This document shows positions 25,245 to 36,500 of a stretch of 64,000 nucleotides of DNA, piece by piece. Each line of letters opens with the position of its first letter. Position 1 is the stretch's first letter. The DNA lies in the NCBI RefSeq assembly GCF_027596085.1, contig NC_072453.1, positions 5,977,448 through 6,041,447 of the forward strand. The letters run 5' to 3'. Below the pieces are notes generated by a model. That model did not search any database. It was not told the origin of the DNA and saw nothing but the letters and a program-made list of their open reading frames with translations. Made by a program: the position numbers and the translations under genes. This DNA comes from Anoplopoma fimbria (Eukaryota > Chordata > Actinopteri > Perciformes > Anoplopomatidae).

Positions 25245-25845
25245 GACAATTTGGGGAATGCCCTTATTATCTTTCATGCTGAGAGTTAGATGAGAGGATC
25301 AATATCACCAGCATGCCTGTGTGAAAAACCTTAGCTGGAGCCAGGAGCCATTTAGCTTAGCTTAGGTTAGCATAAAGACTGTAAACAGGGGAAATAGCTA
25401 GCCTGGCTCCATCTAAATGTAGAAGAAGCCAACCATAACCTCCAGCTCACCTGTTAACAGGTCATAAGTGGTTTGTTTAATCCATACAAAAACCGAAGTG
25501 TGAAAATGGCACGTTGCAGGCCTGTGGAGGTCATGTACGGATTTATCTCTTGGACGTTGTCAGCGAGTCTCCCTTGTTTGCCTAGAAACCTCACACCTTA
25601 CCGGCCTTTTTACAGATTAAACAAACATACATAACATACTAATTAGTGAGCATTAGAGGGTGACCTTTTGACCTTTGGAAAGAGCCGAAGGTCTAGCTGT
25701 TCCCCCCCTCCTTACTGTCTTTATGCTAAACTAATCCTCTCCTGGCTGTAGCTTCCTATTTAGCGTACATATACATGAGATTTGGTATGGACTTTCTTAT
25801 CTAACTCTTGGTAAAAAAGCTAATAACGGTCCTTCCCATCCTTTT
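25245..25845. mobile_element. Near-complete palindromic non-autonomous DNA transposon (about 0.6 kb)
   Basis: The left end reads GAGAGTTAGATGAGAGGATC and the right end, read on the opposite strand, gives CAAGAGTTAGATAAGAAAGT, so the termini are imperfect inverted repeats of 60 bp or more. Inside are the paired motifs GGAGCCATTTAGCTTAGCTT, CATAAAGACTGTAAACAGGG and, in inverse order, GTCTTTATGCTAAACTAATC. There is no transposase ORF. This matches a very abundant fish family of fold-back elements. Exact boundaries and target-site duplication were not resolved. Confidence 0.75.
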
Positions 25846-25849
25846 AAGT

Positions 25850-27000
25850 AACGATCAACTCAAAGCACATCTGTATCAAGTATCAAATATTTTACAGTTA
25901 CAAAGCCATTTTAAATTGTCACTGCAATTTATGCTCAGCTTAGTTTTCCACTGCACTTTGACCATTGAGAGATTTGTGAATGAAATGCTGGCAAAACACT
26001 TTTTGCAGAGTGTAACCACACAGCTGAGGGAAAACACATTATTCCACCAGGTGGCACTCTTGTATCTGTGAAGCCTTGTTGTTTTATTCTTTTCACTGCC
26101 CAATGTACTGCATCTGTACATAAAGATGACCGCATTTTCCTTGAACCAGTGGGCAACTGTGTCAATCAAGGACACTTTTAGTTAGGACAAAATAAATATT
26201 CCAAACTATCAAAAGCAAGGCAGAAGTCACAAGTCATTTACCAAAGAAGAATCACAATCACTCAGAAACACGCAAGATGACCACAGACATAATAAGGAAA
26301 GAAAAGCTTCCTCCCGAAAAACCTAGATTTCAGTAACATTTAGATTTTACACTTTCAATTTTCATTTCCTTATAACTGCTGTCAGAGGAAATGCCTGTTT
26401 CCTGTAGATCCCTTAATGTATGACTTTGAAATGGTTTTGTGTAACTGGCATGGACTCATACATAAAACTTTACAATCTGTGTTACATCAATGTAAAAATC
26501 AGTAATGATGGAGTTCCAGTTCTTAAAATGAAAGTCTTGAATTGTGTTACTTTGGAGGCTTACATTAAAATGTAATTGCTCAATAGATATAGAGTCATCT
26601 ATAACTACTTTATTTACCTTTTATTTTCAAATGTATATTATTTCATCCTTCTGGTTGATCTCTTTTTAAAACTTCGTTAACATTTTTTTTCTGTTAATCT
26701 TAATAGTTCATTATTGTTTTGGAGTTTTCTTTTTTTATGTTATGACAAGTCATTTGTGGTGGATTTTGTTTGAATAATGTTAGAAAAAAGACAAGTTTAC
26801 TGTCCTTTTAGACTAAAATTGTTAAATTAATTAAACAGAAAATCCAATATTGTGCTTAAGTTAAATATATCATTATTATCAATAACCACAATTTGGATCC
26901 AATTAAATAGGGCTTCCAAAACAACTACAAGGCTTTGAATTTAAATGAGAAATTAATGGAAATCTGCTGACAGTCAAAAGGAGACGTCTTCAGATTAACA
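25850..27000. other. Intergenic DNA upstream of csf3
   Basis: AT-rich DNA with no gene or named repeat recognised. It probably contains distal csf3 regulatory sequence, but nothing specific can be supported beyond the core sites given separately. Confidence 0.5.
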
Positions 27001-27006
27001 AATAAT

Positions 27007-27042
27007 GGGAAATCCCTCTACATGGGCCTGCTATATATAAGA
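27007..27042 (+). promoter_or_regulatory. csf3: csf3 core promoter: kappaB site and TATA box
   Basis: GGGAAATCCC at 27007-27016 fits the NF-kappaB consensus GGGRNNYYCC exactly. A TATATATAAG box follows at about 27033-27042, some 75-80 bp before the ATG, which predicts a start site near 27065. Mammalian CSF3 is likewise TATA-driven and induced through a nearby NF-kappaB-type (CK-1) element in activated cells, so stimulus-induced control in this fish is likely. Confidence 0.75.
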
Positions 27043-27115
27043 CTATACGTGTACTATAAATCATTGATAGTGTTCACTTCAGGTCAATACTTAAAGACAT
27101 TCCTCAACACAGGCC

Positions 27116-27493
27116 ATGAACATCCTGATTGGTGAGTAGTGGTGAGGTAATGCTTGCTGCTTTCGCTTCCTCTGCTGATTCCTCTCCAGACACAGCAGAG
27201 ACTCTGGAGGAAGTATTGGACTAGTATTTGCTGGATTAATTTTTTCACTGGTAGTATTTCAAAGCATCTGGAGTAAATCTGATCTTTATTTTGAGTTCAC
27301 CTCTGCTCAAAACTGTCTTAACAGCTATGTTTAAACTGCTGTAGTCACTTTTGGGCTCAGGTTTCACATTGCAGTGACTATTCTCAACTCATGCTGCTAT
27401 TTAGCCTGAGGGGAGACATGCCCAGTGCTGCAGCACAGAGGAGCTGCTGAGGAGAGACAGCCAGGCTTTGTTCCGCCTGTTGTCCTCCTTCTG

Positions 27494-27580
<87 letters not shown>

Positions 27581-29298
27581 AACACACGCTCACACACTTT
27601 GTGCTGGGTGTATACAGGCGATTGATTCCACGGTGACGTTTTGATTTTTTCCTCCACCTGCAGTTTTCGTCATTCCCTGCTACATGGCCACCGTCGCCCG
27701 CAGCGCACCTCTGCCGGAGAGGAGCGCACTTGTTGAGGGTCAGTTTCAGGATATCGTGCAGAGGAGCCGCAGCCTGATCCAAAAGATCCTGCTCTCCATT
27801 CCTGACACGCACAAATCCTGCATTCACATAGAGGTAAGATACGGTAGATATAATACATCATTTCGGTTTGATTTAATATGCTTGCCTGCTGTGATGAATC
27901 AGTGCAGGTCCTCTGTGAGCCTTAAAGGCCCTTTATGAGGTTGAGCTAGTTGCTAGTCTGACTGAACTGTTCAAAAGTTCATTTCTGTGCTTTACGTATT
28001 TGAGAAGTTCTCAATAGAATAAATAGGTGATAATATGTGATGAATTATTATTAGTAGTTAGTAGATGTACTGCTGCTAAAAGGGAGCAGTACATCGATCT
28101 CTAAATACAGGATCTATTTCCTGCAGGAAGCTTTGCCAAACTTTTGCCTACATTTACTCATTTTTGCACTCATCTTTCTACTTTAAATGTTTATGGTACT
28201 TGTTTTTAGTGTTCCCATTAACATGTAATACATTCATTTAACAATTATAGTTACTAGTATACAACTATACGGGTCAGACAGTACATACAAAAGCTATAAT
28301 GATCTTATAAAATATGAGGCATCATCCAGATTAAACTACCCAAAAGTAAATAAAATAGTAAAAATGTGTTCAACCTGAAGAGCTACATCTTTTTCAATAA
28401 ATATTACATGACACTGACAGGAGCCTTGCTACATACGGAGTACTTTGAATTCTCATATAGTGGATTTTTAATGCATGACCTTCTCTTGTAATGTAGTATT
28501 TTTTGTGATATTATTACTTTTACTTAAATAAAGGATCAGAGTACTTCTGCCACCACTGTTCTTTTCTATGAAGTAAATTAGGCACAAGAACGCATATCAA
28601 TGTAAAGTGTGCCTCCTGTTGCATTCCAAGCTGCAATTTAACCGTAACATCATTACGCATTGTCTCTCCACCTTAGACGCTACAACTCAACTCCTCAGAA
28701 AATGCCAAGCTTGTGTTCATGGCATCCAACATTGGCATCCCCTCTGCTCCTGCACTCAGAGTTGTGTCAGAAAACTTCACTTTGGTAAGCATCTAGCGGG
28801 GATATCATTCTGTGTAATCAAATGATGGTTAAATAACAGATAACATTAACAGTTTTCTGTTATTCTTTTCTATTAGGAGACCAGTTTGAGGCACATGTCT
28901 GATGGTCTTCAGCTGCATCGGGCCTTGCTGAGCACTGTATCTCTTCGGCTGGAGAACAAAGACAAAGTGATGGGGCTAATGGCTGACATCAAAGACCTTG
29001 TCATTCAGATCAATAAGGTAGAATATTACTTCTAAATCACTGTCATTCTTGGCAAACAATCTTTACTTTTAGGCACTTTCATGATGTGGTTTTGTGTGCT
29101 ATGCAGATGCTGAAACTGGTCCAAGCAGGGGTTGTGGTGCAGCCCTCACCAACGCCCATGGCCTTGCATCTACCAGGGGAATATGAGGTTCAGGTGGCAG
29201 CACACCTGACTCTGGTGCAGCTCCAGTCGTTTGGGCAGGACACAGTCCGCTGCCTCAGGAGTCTGGACCGCAGCAATGAGGAGGAGACAGAGAGCTGA
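27116..29298 (+). CDS. csf3: Granulocyte colony-stimulating factor (CSF3)
   Basis: Secreted four-helix cytokine that drives neutrophil production and mobilisation through the CSF3 receptor. Coding exons: 27116-27131, 27664-27833, 28677-28784, 28877-29017, 29107-29298. All junctions are GT-AG and in frame, giving 208 residues. The first exon codes only MNILI plus one base, as in other long-chain helical cytokines. The signal peptide is about residues 1-19, with cleavage likely after ARS before APLPERS. The strongest family marks are the block NIGIPSAPALRVVSENF, matching LGIPWAP in human CSF3, and the HMSDGLQLHRALL helix. Possible N-glycosylation sites are at 67 (NSS) and 95 (NFT). The mature protein has just two cysteines (58 and 194). 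Tail-to-tail with med24 as in human. Teleosts often have two csf3 copies; which one this is cannot be told here. Confidence 0.92.
27495..27597. repeat. Compound (CA)n(CT)n microsatellite in csf3 intron 1
   Basis: About 25 CA units (27495-27545) pass directly into about 14 CT units (to 27573), followed by further CA-rich sequence. It ends about 65 bp before the csf3 exon 2 acceptor. Long translations across it are artefacts. Confidence 0.96.
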
Positions 29299-29365
29299 CA
29301 AACAGCTCCGTACTGTGACTTATTTTGGTTCATATGCAGAACAAACCTTATTTTTTTTACCATGG

Positions 29366-29460
29366 TATTTATTTATTTATCTGTTAAATGATATTTGTTA
29401 TTTTAAAGATCTATTTATATATTTATTTATGGAATATTTATTTGGGGAATTTATTTATGA
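29366..29460 (+). promoter_or_regulatory. csf3: AU-rich mRNA instability element in csf3 3' UTR
   Basis: Within 165 bp of the stop there are overlapping ATTTA pentamers at about 29368-29379, then more at 29413, 29421-29429, 29436 and 29453, including TTATTTATT nonamers. This is a class II AU-rich element. In mammals such elements make CSF3 and other cytokine mRNAs short-lived through binding of TTP/ZFP36-type proteins. Confidence 0.85.
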
Positions 29461-29521
29461 TAACTAAACTCCGTTTCCCTCTTTTTTTTGTTCCTTTATT
29501 TATCAAATAGCAATAACTGAA

Positions 29522-29814
29522 AATAAAATCATCATCCTACAGTCTGACAAAAGTATACCATTTTAATAATTCAAAAGCTTTACTTACAATTCCATCCATA
29601 TCTTGAGTAATAATGTTTAGCAAAACCGATCTTTTAGCAACAGCTTAATATTTATGAAATTGATCAACTTTATTATTAACTCATTTTAGTGGATTGGGTG
29701 CACATTTAAGATTATTTATACATTCTGTAAACTTTAAAAAAAACAACTAAATATTTTTGTATGAATCTTTCTCTTCCTGTACCGTTTGTTTATATATTCT
29801 GATACTTTAATAAA
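29522..29814 (+). terminator. csf3: csf3 polyadenylation signals
   Basis: AATAAA hexamers occur at 29522-29527 and 29809-29814. The second would end the transcript near 29830 and give a 3' UTR of about 530 bases. Either or both may be used. Confidence 0.55.
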
Positions 29815-30514
29815 ATATGAATTTTCTGGAAAACAGGAAGTGTTCCTTTGTGTATGACAATGCATTATGACACATCAAGCACCGGCAGTGGGTCACGCTG
29901 ACACATGCTCAAGAAAATTACATATAAAATTCCAGTGGGGGTAATACTGTAAAAGAGAAGTGTAACTAAAAGTGAAATAATGGCCTTCGTGTCATTATTA
30001 CTGACACTCTGCCAGACAGATTTCCTTGAGGAAGTGTCGCAAGTGGTGTATGACTGCCTGATGAGCACAAGTGTTGTCACTGCTGAGGTTGGAACAAACA
30101 CCCTCGTACGTAGTGTCACATGTGTTAGCCTCACTAGCATGTGATCATCATCACAGCGGTTAAACCTCATGTTGTCACTCCCAAAGGTGACATAACCATA
30201 ATATGTTCTTAAATAGACATAAAGAAACCTCACTTTGTGTAAGTAAATACTGGCAAGCAGAAACAGAGGATCTTCAATATGTTTTTTTTTTTTTCAAACT
30301 TATTTACACATTTCTTTAAGTGTGAAAAAGAACACAAGACACAATAGCAAAACAGTGTTTACAGAAACATGGTTATAAAAATGGCATTTTCCAACAAAGA
30401 GTCCCTTTAAATGGATGATCCAGTTTTTAAAAGGTCAGCTGTACTTCACCCACTGAGACACTGAGCCAACAGGGAGGGGTTTATTTGGTGCCAAGGTAAA
30501 CTTAAATCCACAGT

Positions 30515-33500
30515 TCACAAGGCGGAGATGGCTTTAGCAGCTACTCTCCTCCCCAGCGGCAGAGTCAGGTCAGTGATGGCCAGGACAACTCCAGGTTTGG
30601 CCAGAGCAGGCAGCTTGACCAGCTCAGCAACCTGGACGCACAAAAAGACAACTGACAGTTCAATATGCAACATGCTGCATTTGGTCATAGTTATTTAATG
30701 TGTGAGCAGTCTCATGGTGAAAGGCTCCCACAAAACTAGAAGTGTCGTACTGTAATAGCAGCCCCAAAGTGACTTTAAACAACTCAGACCAAAAAAAAAA
30801 AATGTAATTTAAGTTTTCTTAACTTGTTGAAAATACACAAATGGATCAAATTCTGGGCATGACCCCAAGATTCTCACTCGCTCTCAGATTAGTCACTCTT
30901 TACCAAAACACTCAATCCTCAAAAAATGTGTTTGCAACCAGCGAATCAAAGCCAGACTTTAAGAGGAATTTAGAAACCCTTTCCCAATAATATATGATGT
31001 AACAGCCACTCATCTACCTCCTTATCTCCACCGCCCATCCCAGTTTCTTCTCATCTCGGCCCATAACTCACCATTGTAAAGGGCATGAACTGCAGAATGC
31101 TCCCCCGACTTCCCTGCTCCAGGCACTCAACACACTCCTCCATAAAACTTTGTACAAACTGGGTGTGAGGTCCAGCCATCTTAGATCCCACGATGGAGGA
31201 AACAAGGAGGAAAAGGTTGGCTGTGGAAAAAGAGAACAGGTGGTATGAATTATCACGGTTAAAGTAATCACATGTGTGTGTTCACGGCATCTTCCTGAAG
31301 TGAGGGGTAGTTATTGTAGGTGAAAAGCATTCAGAGTAGAGGTGCAGGCAAAACGGCCTGTGTGTGGACGTGTGGCAAACAGAAGAGTTCTCACCCAGGA
31401 CTCGGTTGAGAGGGTCCCTCATGTTGACAGTGTGGAGCTGGGAGGCAGAGAGGGAACTGCTCATAGATCGGTCTCCTATGAGATGTGACGGGAGAAACAG
31501 CAGAAGAACTGACCATTTTTGTTTTCATTTTATATTAACATATGAGGAAAAAAACAACATGCACAAAACTGAATGTCAACAGGGAAGTTGAAGTTAACCG
31601 GTTAGTATTCTGTTTAGAAAATTGCAATTGGTTGTGGAAGTCCAAAAGGCTTCCCCCCCACTGCCGTCTTACATAATCTTCCTTTGTTCCTAAAATAACA
31701 TTGTTAGACACATTTCAATTTCTTCTAAAGACAATGAGCTGATTGTTATATTTTCCATACATTCAAACAAATGTCCATTTCTCATCACACCAAAAGTAAT
31801 TGCAAATTTTTTTCCCCAATAGTATTATTTCAAACCAAAATTATCATTAATGATTAAGAAACTAACTATATTTCAAAGATAACAATAGCTATTTTTAAAA
31901 TCTATTGCTTCAGGTATAATATATATTTAAGAGTCTAGAAAAACTTCTTGTATGGGCTGATCAGCTTTTAAATGACTTGACATGACTAGACATGTCTTTT
32001 CAAAGGAATGGGTTGACTCAGTTGACTTTTGAGGGGAAAAAAAGAAGAAAACTCAGTTTCAGTTTCAATTCTAATAAGTAAAGTAGCTCATACATGTTTT
32101 TCCTAAGTCATGCAACACTCATCTATGACCACCTCTCTGGGAATTTATTTCTGTAAAATCTAATTTTGTCAGTCTGGTTAATGGCATGAGTAGTTTGGAA
32201 CCACAATGCCCATCAAAATCAATATCGCTCCTTTTTAGGACTGAATTGGTCAAAGCAAAAAATTCACATTTAACTGCAGTGCTCAAGTCAGAACCTGCTG
32301 ACGGTAAAGACACGCAACACATAATTAATGTTGAAACGGGCTAAGCTTATATATGCTTCTCTGATTTGGCTTAAAGTGCTTACAAGAAGCAACTTGCTGG
32401 TAACAGGGTTTAAGAAAGCCCATTTGCTTTTGAATCCTGTGTGGTATTTGCATAATCCCCGGCTCAGACTGACGGGCAAATGACTGAAAGGTCTACAGGC
32501 TTCATAATTCAACCGTGTATAAAAAACCAAGACATTAATAGGCTGACCTGGACTGGAAAGGGCAGCAGGCTCATCCTCATTTGAGCTGAGCAGACGCATG
32601 AGTTTAGAGGGTTGAGTGTCATCCAAGGGAAATAGGCTGTTGTAGTCCTGCGGCCAATAAAACTAATATCAGACAGCACTTAATAGAGATCATTATATTT
32701 ACATTTATAAGGAATTAGATCACAGTATTCACATACTTAAACATGTAATTTTATTGCCCTGGAAAAAATATTTGAATGAGTGACATTACACAACCCTTAA
32801 GACAAATGTTGCCTTGTGTGATTGTTTTACCTCAATGTCTTCACGCTGCCTTTTGCGTTGACGAGCAGAGAACGAGCCTCTGTGGTGTGTGGAGTAAGAG
32901 CTGAGTGCGCACCACACAGACAACCTGAGGAGGGAGAGTAATGTTACCACTCGATCTTAATATACCAAAATCTCTGCGGCCGTAACATCAATGGTATTAC
33001 GCTTCTCTTACTTGGCAAGCGCCTTTCCAGGTGGGTCTGCCAGGCTGTGCCAGTGGGCAGAGTCTGTGAGCAGGTCGGGCAGTATGGTACCCAGTAGGGT
33101 GAGGGTTATCTGCTGAGTGTCCAGGCAGAAGATGCTGTAGAGTAACTCCACCACGCGATCGGCCCACTCCTGTCGAGTCTCCTTCAGCAGTTCCTGGAAT
33201 ACAGACACAGTGCTCCGATTATGACACATATTGAGTAATCTGACTGTTGGTCATTCTCTGGTTAAGGTTTCTTTGCATGCACCTTATTATAGAATAAGAT
33301 TGAGTTCTCATCATCTTAAAAAAGGTACTATCAGGACTTTATGACCACTAGCTCTGTGATGGAGCAATGTTGTAATGGGTGTACATTTTATTTGTTATCT
33401 CAAAAGCTTTAGCCAATAAATTGATAAACAGAAAATGATTATCTATTTTGATAATTGGTTAATTTTTCAAGCAGTATTGCCAAACATTGAATGGCTCCAG

Positions 33501-36500
33501 CTTCTAAAATGTGAGATATTCTTTCTCTTCATTGTGTTATTCCTGCTCTTCATTATTATATTATATCTCTAGGTTTTCGACTATTGGTCAGTTAAGCAAG
33601 ACCTTTGAAGATCACTTGAGGCGGTATTAAATAGTAATTTTTCATTTTTTGTTAGATTATTCCAGAAAATTAACTGACGCTGATTAAATAATAATGAAAA
33701 TAATTGTTAGTTGCAGCTTTTAAATACAGCCAGTGTTGCTTATGTTGATCCTCAGCTATCAGTACTATATATTGGTCCTCTTACCTTGACCAAATTGTTA
33801 GTGAACCAGAAGACCCCTCCCATGTTGAGAAGGCTCTCAAACAGATGCAGGGCCCGGCTGTCCACCCAGCCTTTGCGCAGCACCGTCTGGAACTGCTTGC
33901 TGAGGGCCACGTGGATGGGGTCTTTGGCCGGCAGCAGGTTGCGGTAGGGGATTGGCTCCTGGCCCTCCATTGGGGGGCGCAGGGTTGCGGCAGTTTGTTG
34001 AAAGACGTCGGCACACATGTGCTCCATGATGGAACTCATAATGATCACGCTGGTGAGAAAGGACATCACTATTAATCCATGTATTATCTGTGAGGGAGCT
34101 CACAGCTGATCAAGGGCTGAGGCTGTGAAGTATAAGTTAGTGTTATTGTTTCTGATGTTTGTACCGTTCATTGTAAAACTGCAGAGTGTTCTCCCCGTAT
34201 AGCGGGGTCACAAGCTGCCGGATCATAGTCTGGGGCTTCTCCCGCTCGTCCCTCCCCAGCATCCTGACGTGGGCCACCAGCCAGGCCACCGCACAGATTG
34301 CCATACTGCACACTTTGCCCTTGATGTTGTCAGTGATTTTCTACACTCAGAGAGAGATGACAGTGGCAGGAAAAAGAAGAAGTAAGGATGTGGTAAGCAG
34401 GAGATAAGTTTCTGACTAAAACTCCATCCGTCCACACTGAGTGATATGAAAACTTGAATGGAGTAGAGGGAAAAAAGAGAAGTCGACCACAACTATAGGA
34501 ATTTGTTACTTCACTGCTGATGCAAGTTGTTGCACATTTTTACTCGTCAATTTCCATTGAACCATCCCTTGAGAAATGAGTCATACTGTAAAAGCTCAAA
34601 GGTTAAAGGAGGGTAAATAATTGTTTTTTGTAAGAACATTAAAGTTGAACAGACCTGTACTGCTTCCACAGAGAGAACACCATTCTCCCATGCATTCAGA
34701 ACTTCCAAGATGGCTGCTGGTGTGCTGAGGCAGATTTCATGCCATTTCACCTGACTGTCAAAACAGATGAACGTCACAGGAAGTTCTTCTATATTTAGAG
34801 CTTTCATTGCATAATGGAAAAAATAAGTTTCCACACTAATGTACTCTGCAAGTAATTATTTGTCTAAGATCAGCATTTAAGGCCCATAGCACCAGTCTAA
34901 AGCAGAACCCACCAAATGTTCAATAAATGAACATAAAACTATAAAAGATCAAAAGTATCTTAAGCAGCACTGAGGTCTAAAAATCCCAAAGTCCTGTGCT
35001 CATTTATTTATTATCACAGATGGTAAAAATAAATGGTATTTCTTTTTACAAGTCACCACTTGAAAAGATGAAATCACTTGCAAATGACAAGGTAGTACAA
35101 AATGTAAACCATACTTTGGTGTTTTAATTTTTACCTCTTTACTTAAAATTTCATTAAACTTTTTTTTTTAATTTTTTTTTACGAAATGTACCAAAAAACT
35201 GGCAACAAGGAAGATTGTTTATATATATAGAAAAAATAACTTTTATATACACATTTAAACAACGGTAAACCAACTTTTAAAAACCACATCAAGCAGGTAT
35301 TTTTAGGGAAAATTGTTAGGTAAAGTATGTTAAGTGATTGACAGGTGATAAATATTACAGATCAGGTATGCAACTTACACTAGTTTCATCTCTGAGGAGT
35401 TGTTCAGCAGGGTGACCAGGCTCTCCACTTTGCCAGGCTCTGGTCTGAAGCAGGGGTGGTCTGGGTTCAGAGTCTTGCCCTCTTCAGGCATACACGTCTG
35501 CAGCCATGTTTCAAAGAAGGGCGTCTCCCCTAAAGGGCTGGGGTCTGACAGGATCACCTGGAAAGGAGAGATACAGGGCAGACTTGTGCTGTATGGATCA
35601 ATTTAGTCTGAATTGGTCAAAGCGGACGAATGACATGGATCTAATCAAGTCTACAATATTCTGTTCATTGAGCCAAATTGCTGCAGAAAATGTGACATTA
35701 CTTCTACACAGCCCTCTCTGGACCTCTTGTGGTCTCAACATAAAAGAGCAGGCTGATTTGCTGAACAATCTACACAGAATAAAGAATCTTCCCATGAACT
35801 AACCTCCGAACCGTATGTCTGCACCACATGGCAGAGCATGAGGAAGGAGATGTCGAAGAGCAAGGCCCGTACTGACGCTGACTTGGCTTTAGAGGAAAAG
35901 GGAAAAATCATAAATGTTAGTATCTCATTTAATAAACAATATGTCAATTAGGAGAGAAACTCCCACATTGGAACATGTCGCTCTTGTGTTTGAACTCACA
36001 TCCTTCGCCGCTGATGTGCTTGGGAAACTCATTAAGCCTAGAACAAAAAGGGGAGGAAAAAATGCATTACAAGATATGACACATCCTGTTCCAAATCCAC
36101 TTCCTAGGCCAACTGGAGTTTCCACCCTTTAAAATACGACTGTTAATTGGTACGAAACTCAATAAATAAGTCAGAATTCTGGACACTAAGAGGCCAATTT
36201 GTCTTAACTTGCAACTCTTTCTTGCATTTACTCACTTAATGAACTTCCGTGCAAAGGATTTGAGTTTCCCAGTGGCTGCTGCTGCTGCCAAGAGCAGATC
36301 TAGGCTCTTCCCAGACAACATGTGTCCCAGGACCCCCAGAAGGCCCTCTGGCGACTTGGAGTGATCTGCATCTACTGTCTAAAGAACGAGATAGTAAGAG
36401 TTATGCTCAATTGTTCTTTTGACATGTATTCATTGTAGTACTGTGATCTTTGCAAGTCACTTGTTTTCACTGAGACATGACATTTTACTTGAGTTTTTTT

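Noticed and set aside
27384..27827. 147-codon minus-strand ORF with Arg/Glu and Val/Cys runs
   Set aside because: It reads through the CA/CT microsatellite and the antisense of csf3 exon 2.
29865..30233. 122-codon minus-strand open stretch between csf3 and med24 with a hydrophobic region
   Set aside because: It starts at GTG, has no recognisable content or splice signals, and lies in the narrow interval where the two genes' 3' UTRs meet. Likely chance.
33781..34103. Proline- and serine-rich ORFs overlapping 33.8-34.1 kb
   Set aside because: Alternative-frame shadows of med24 exon 19.
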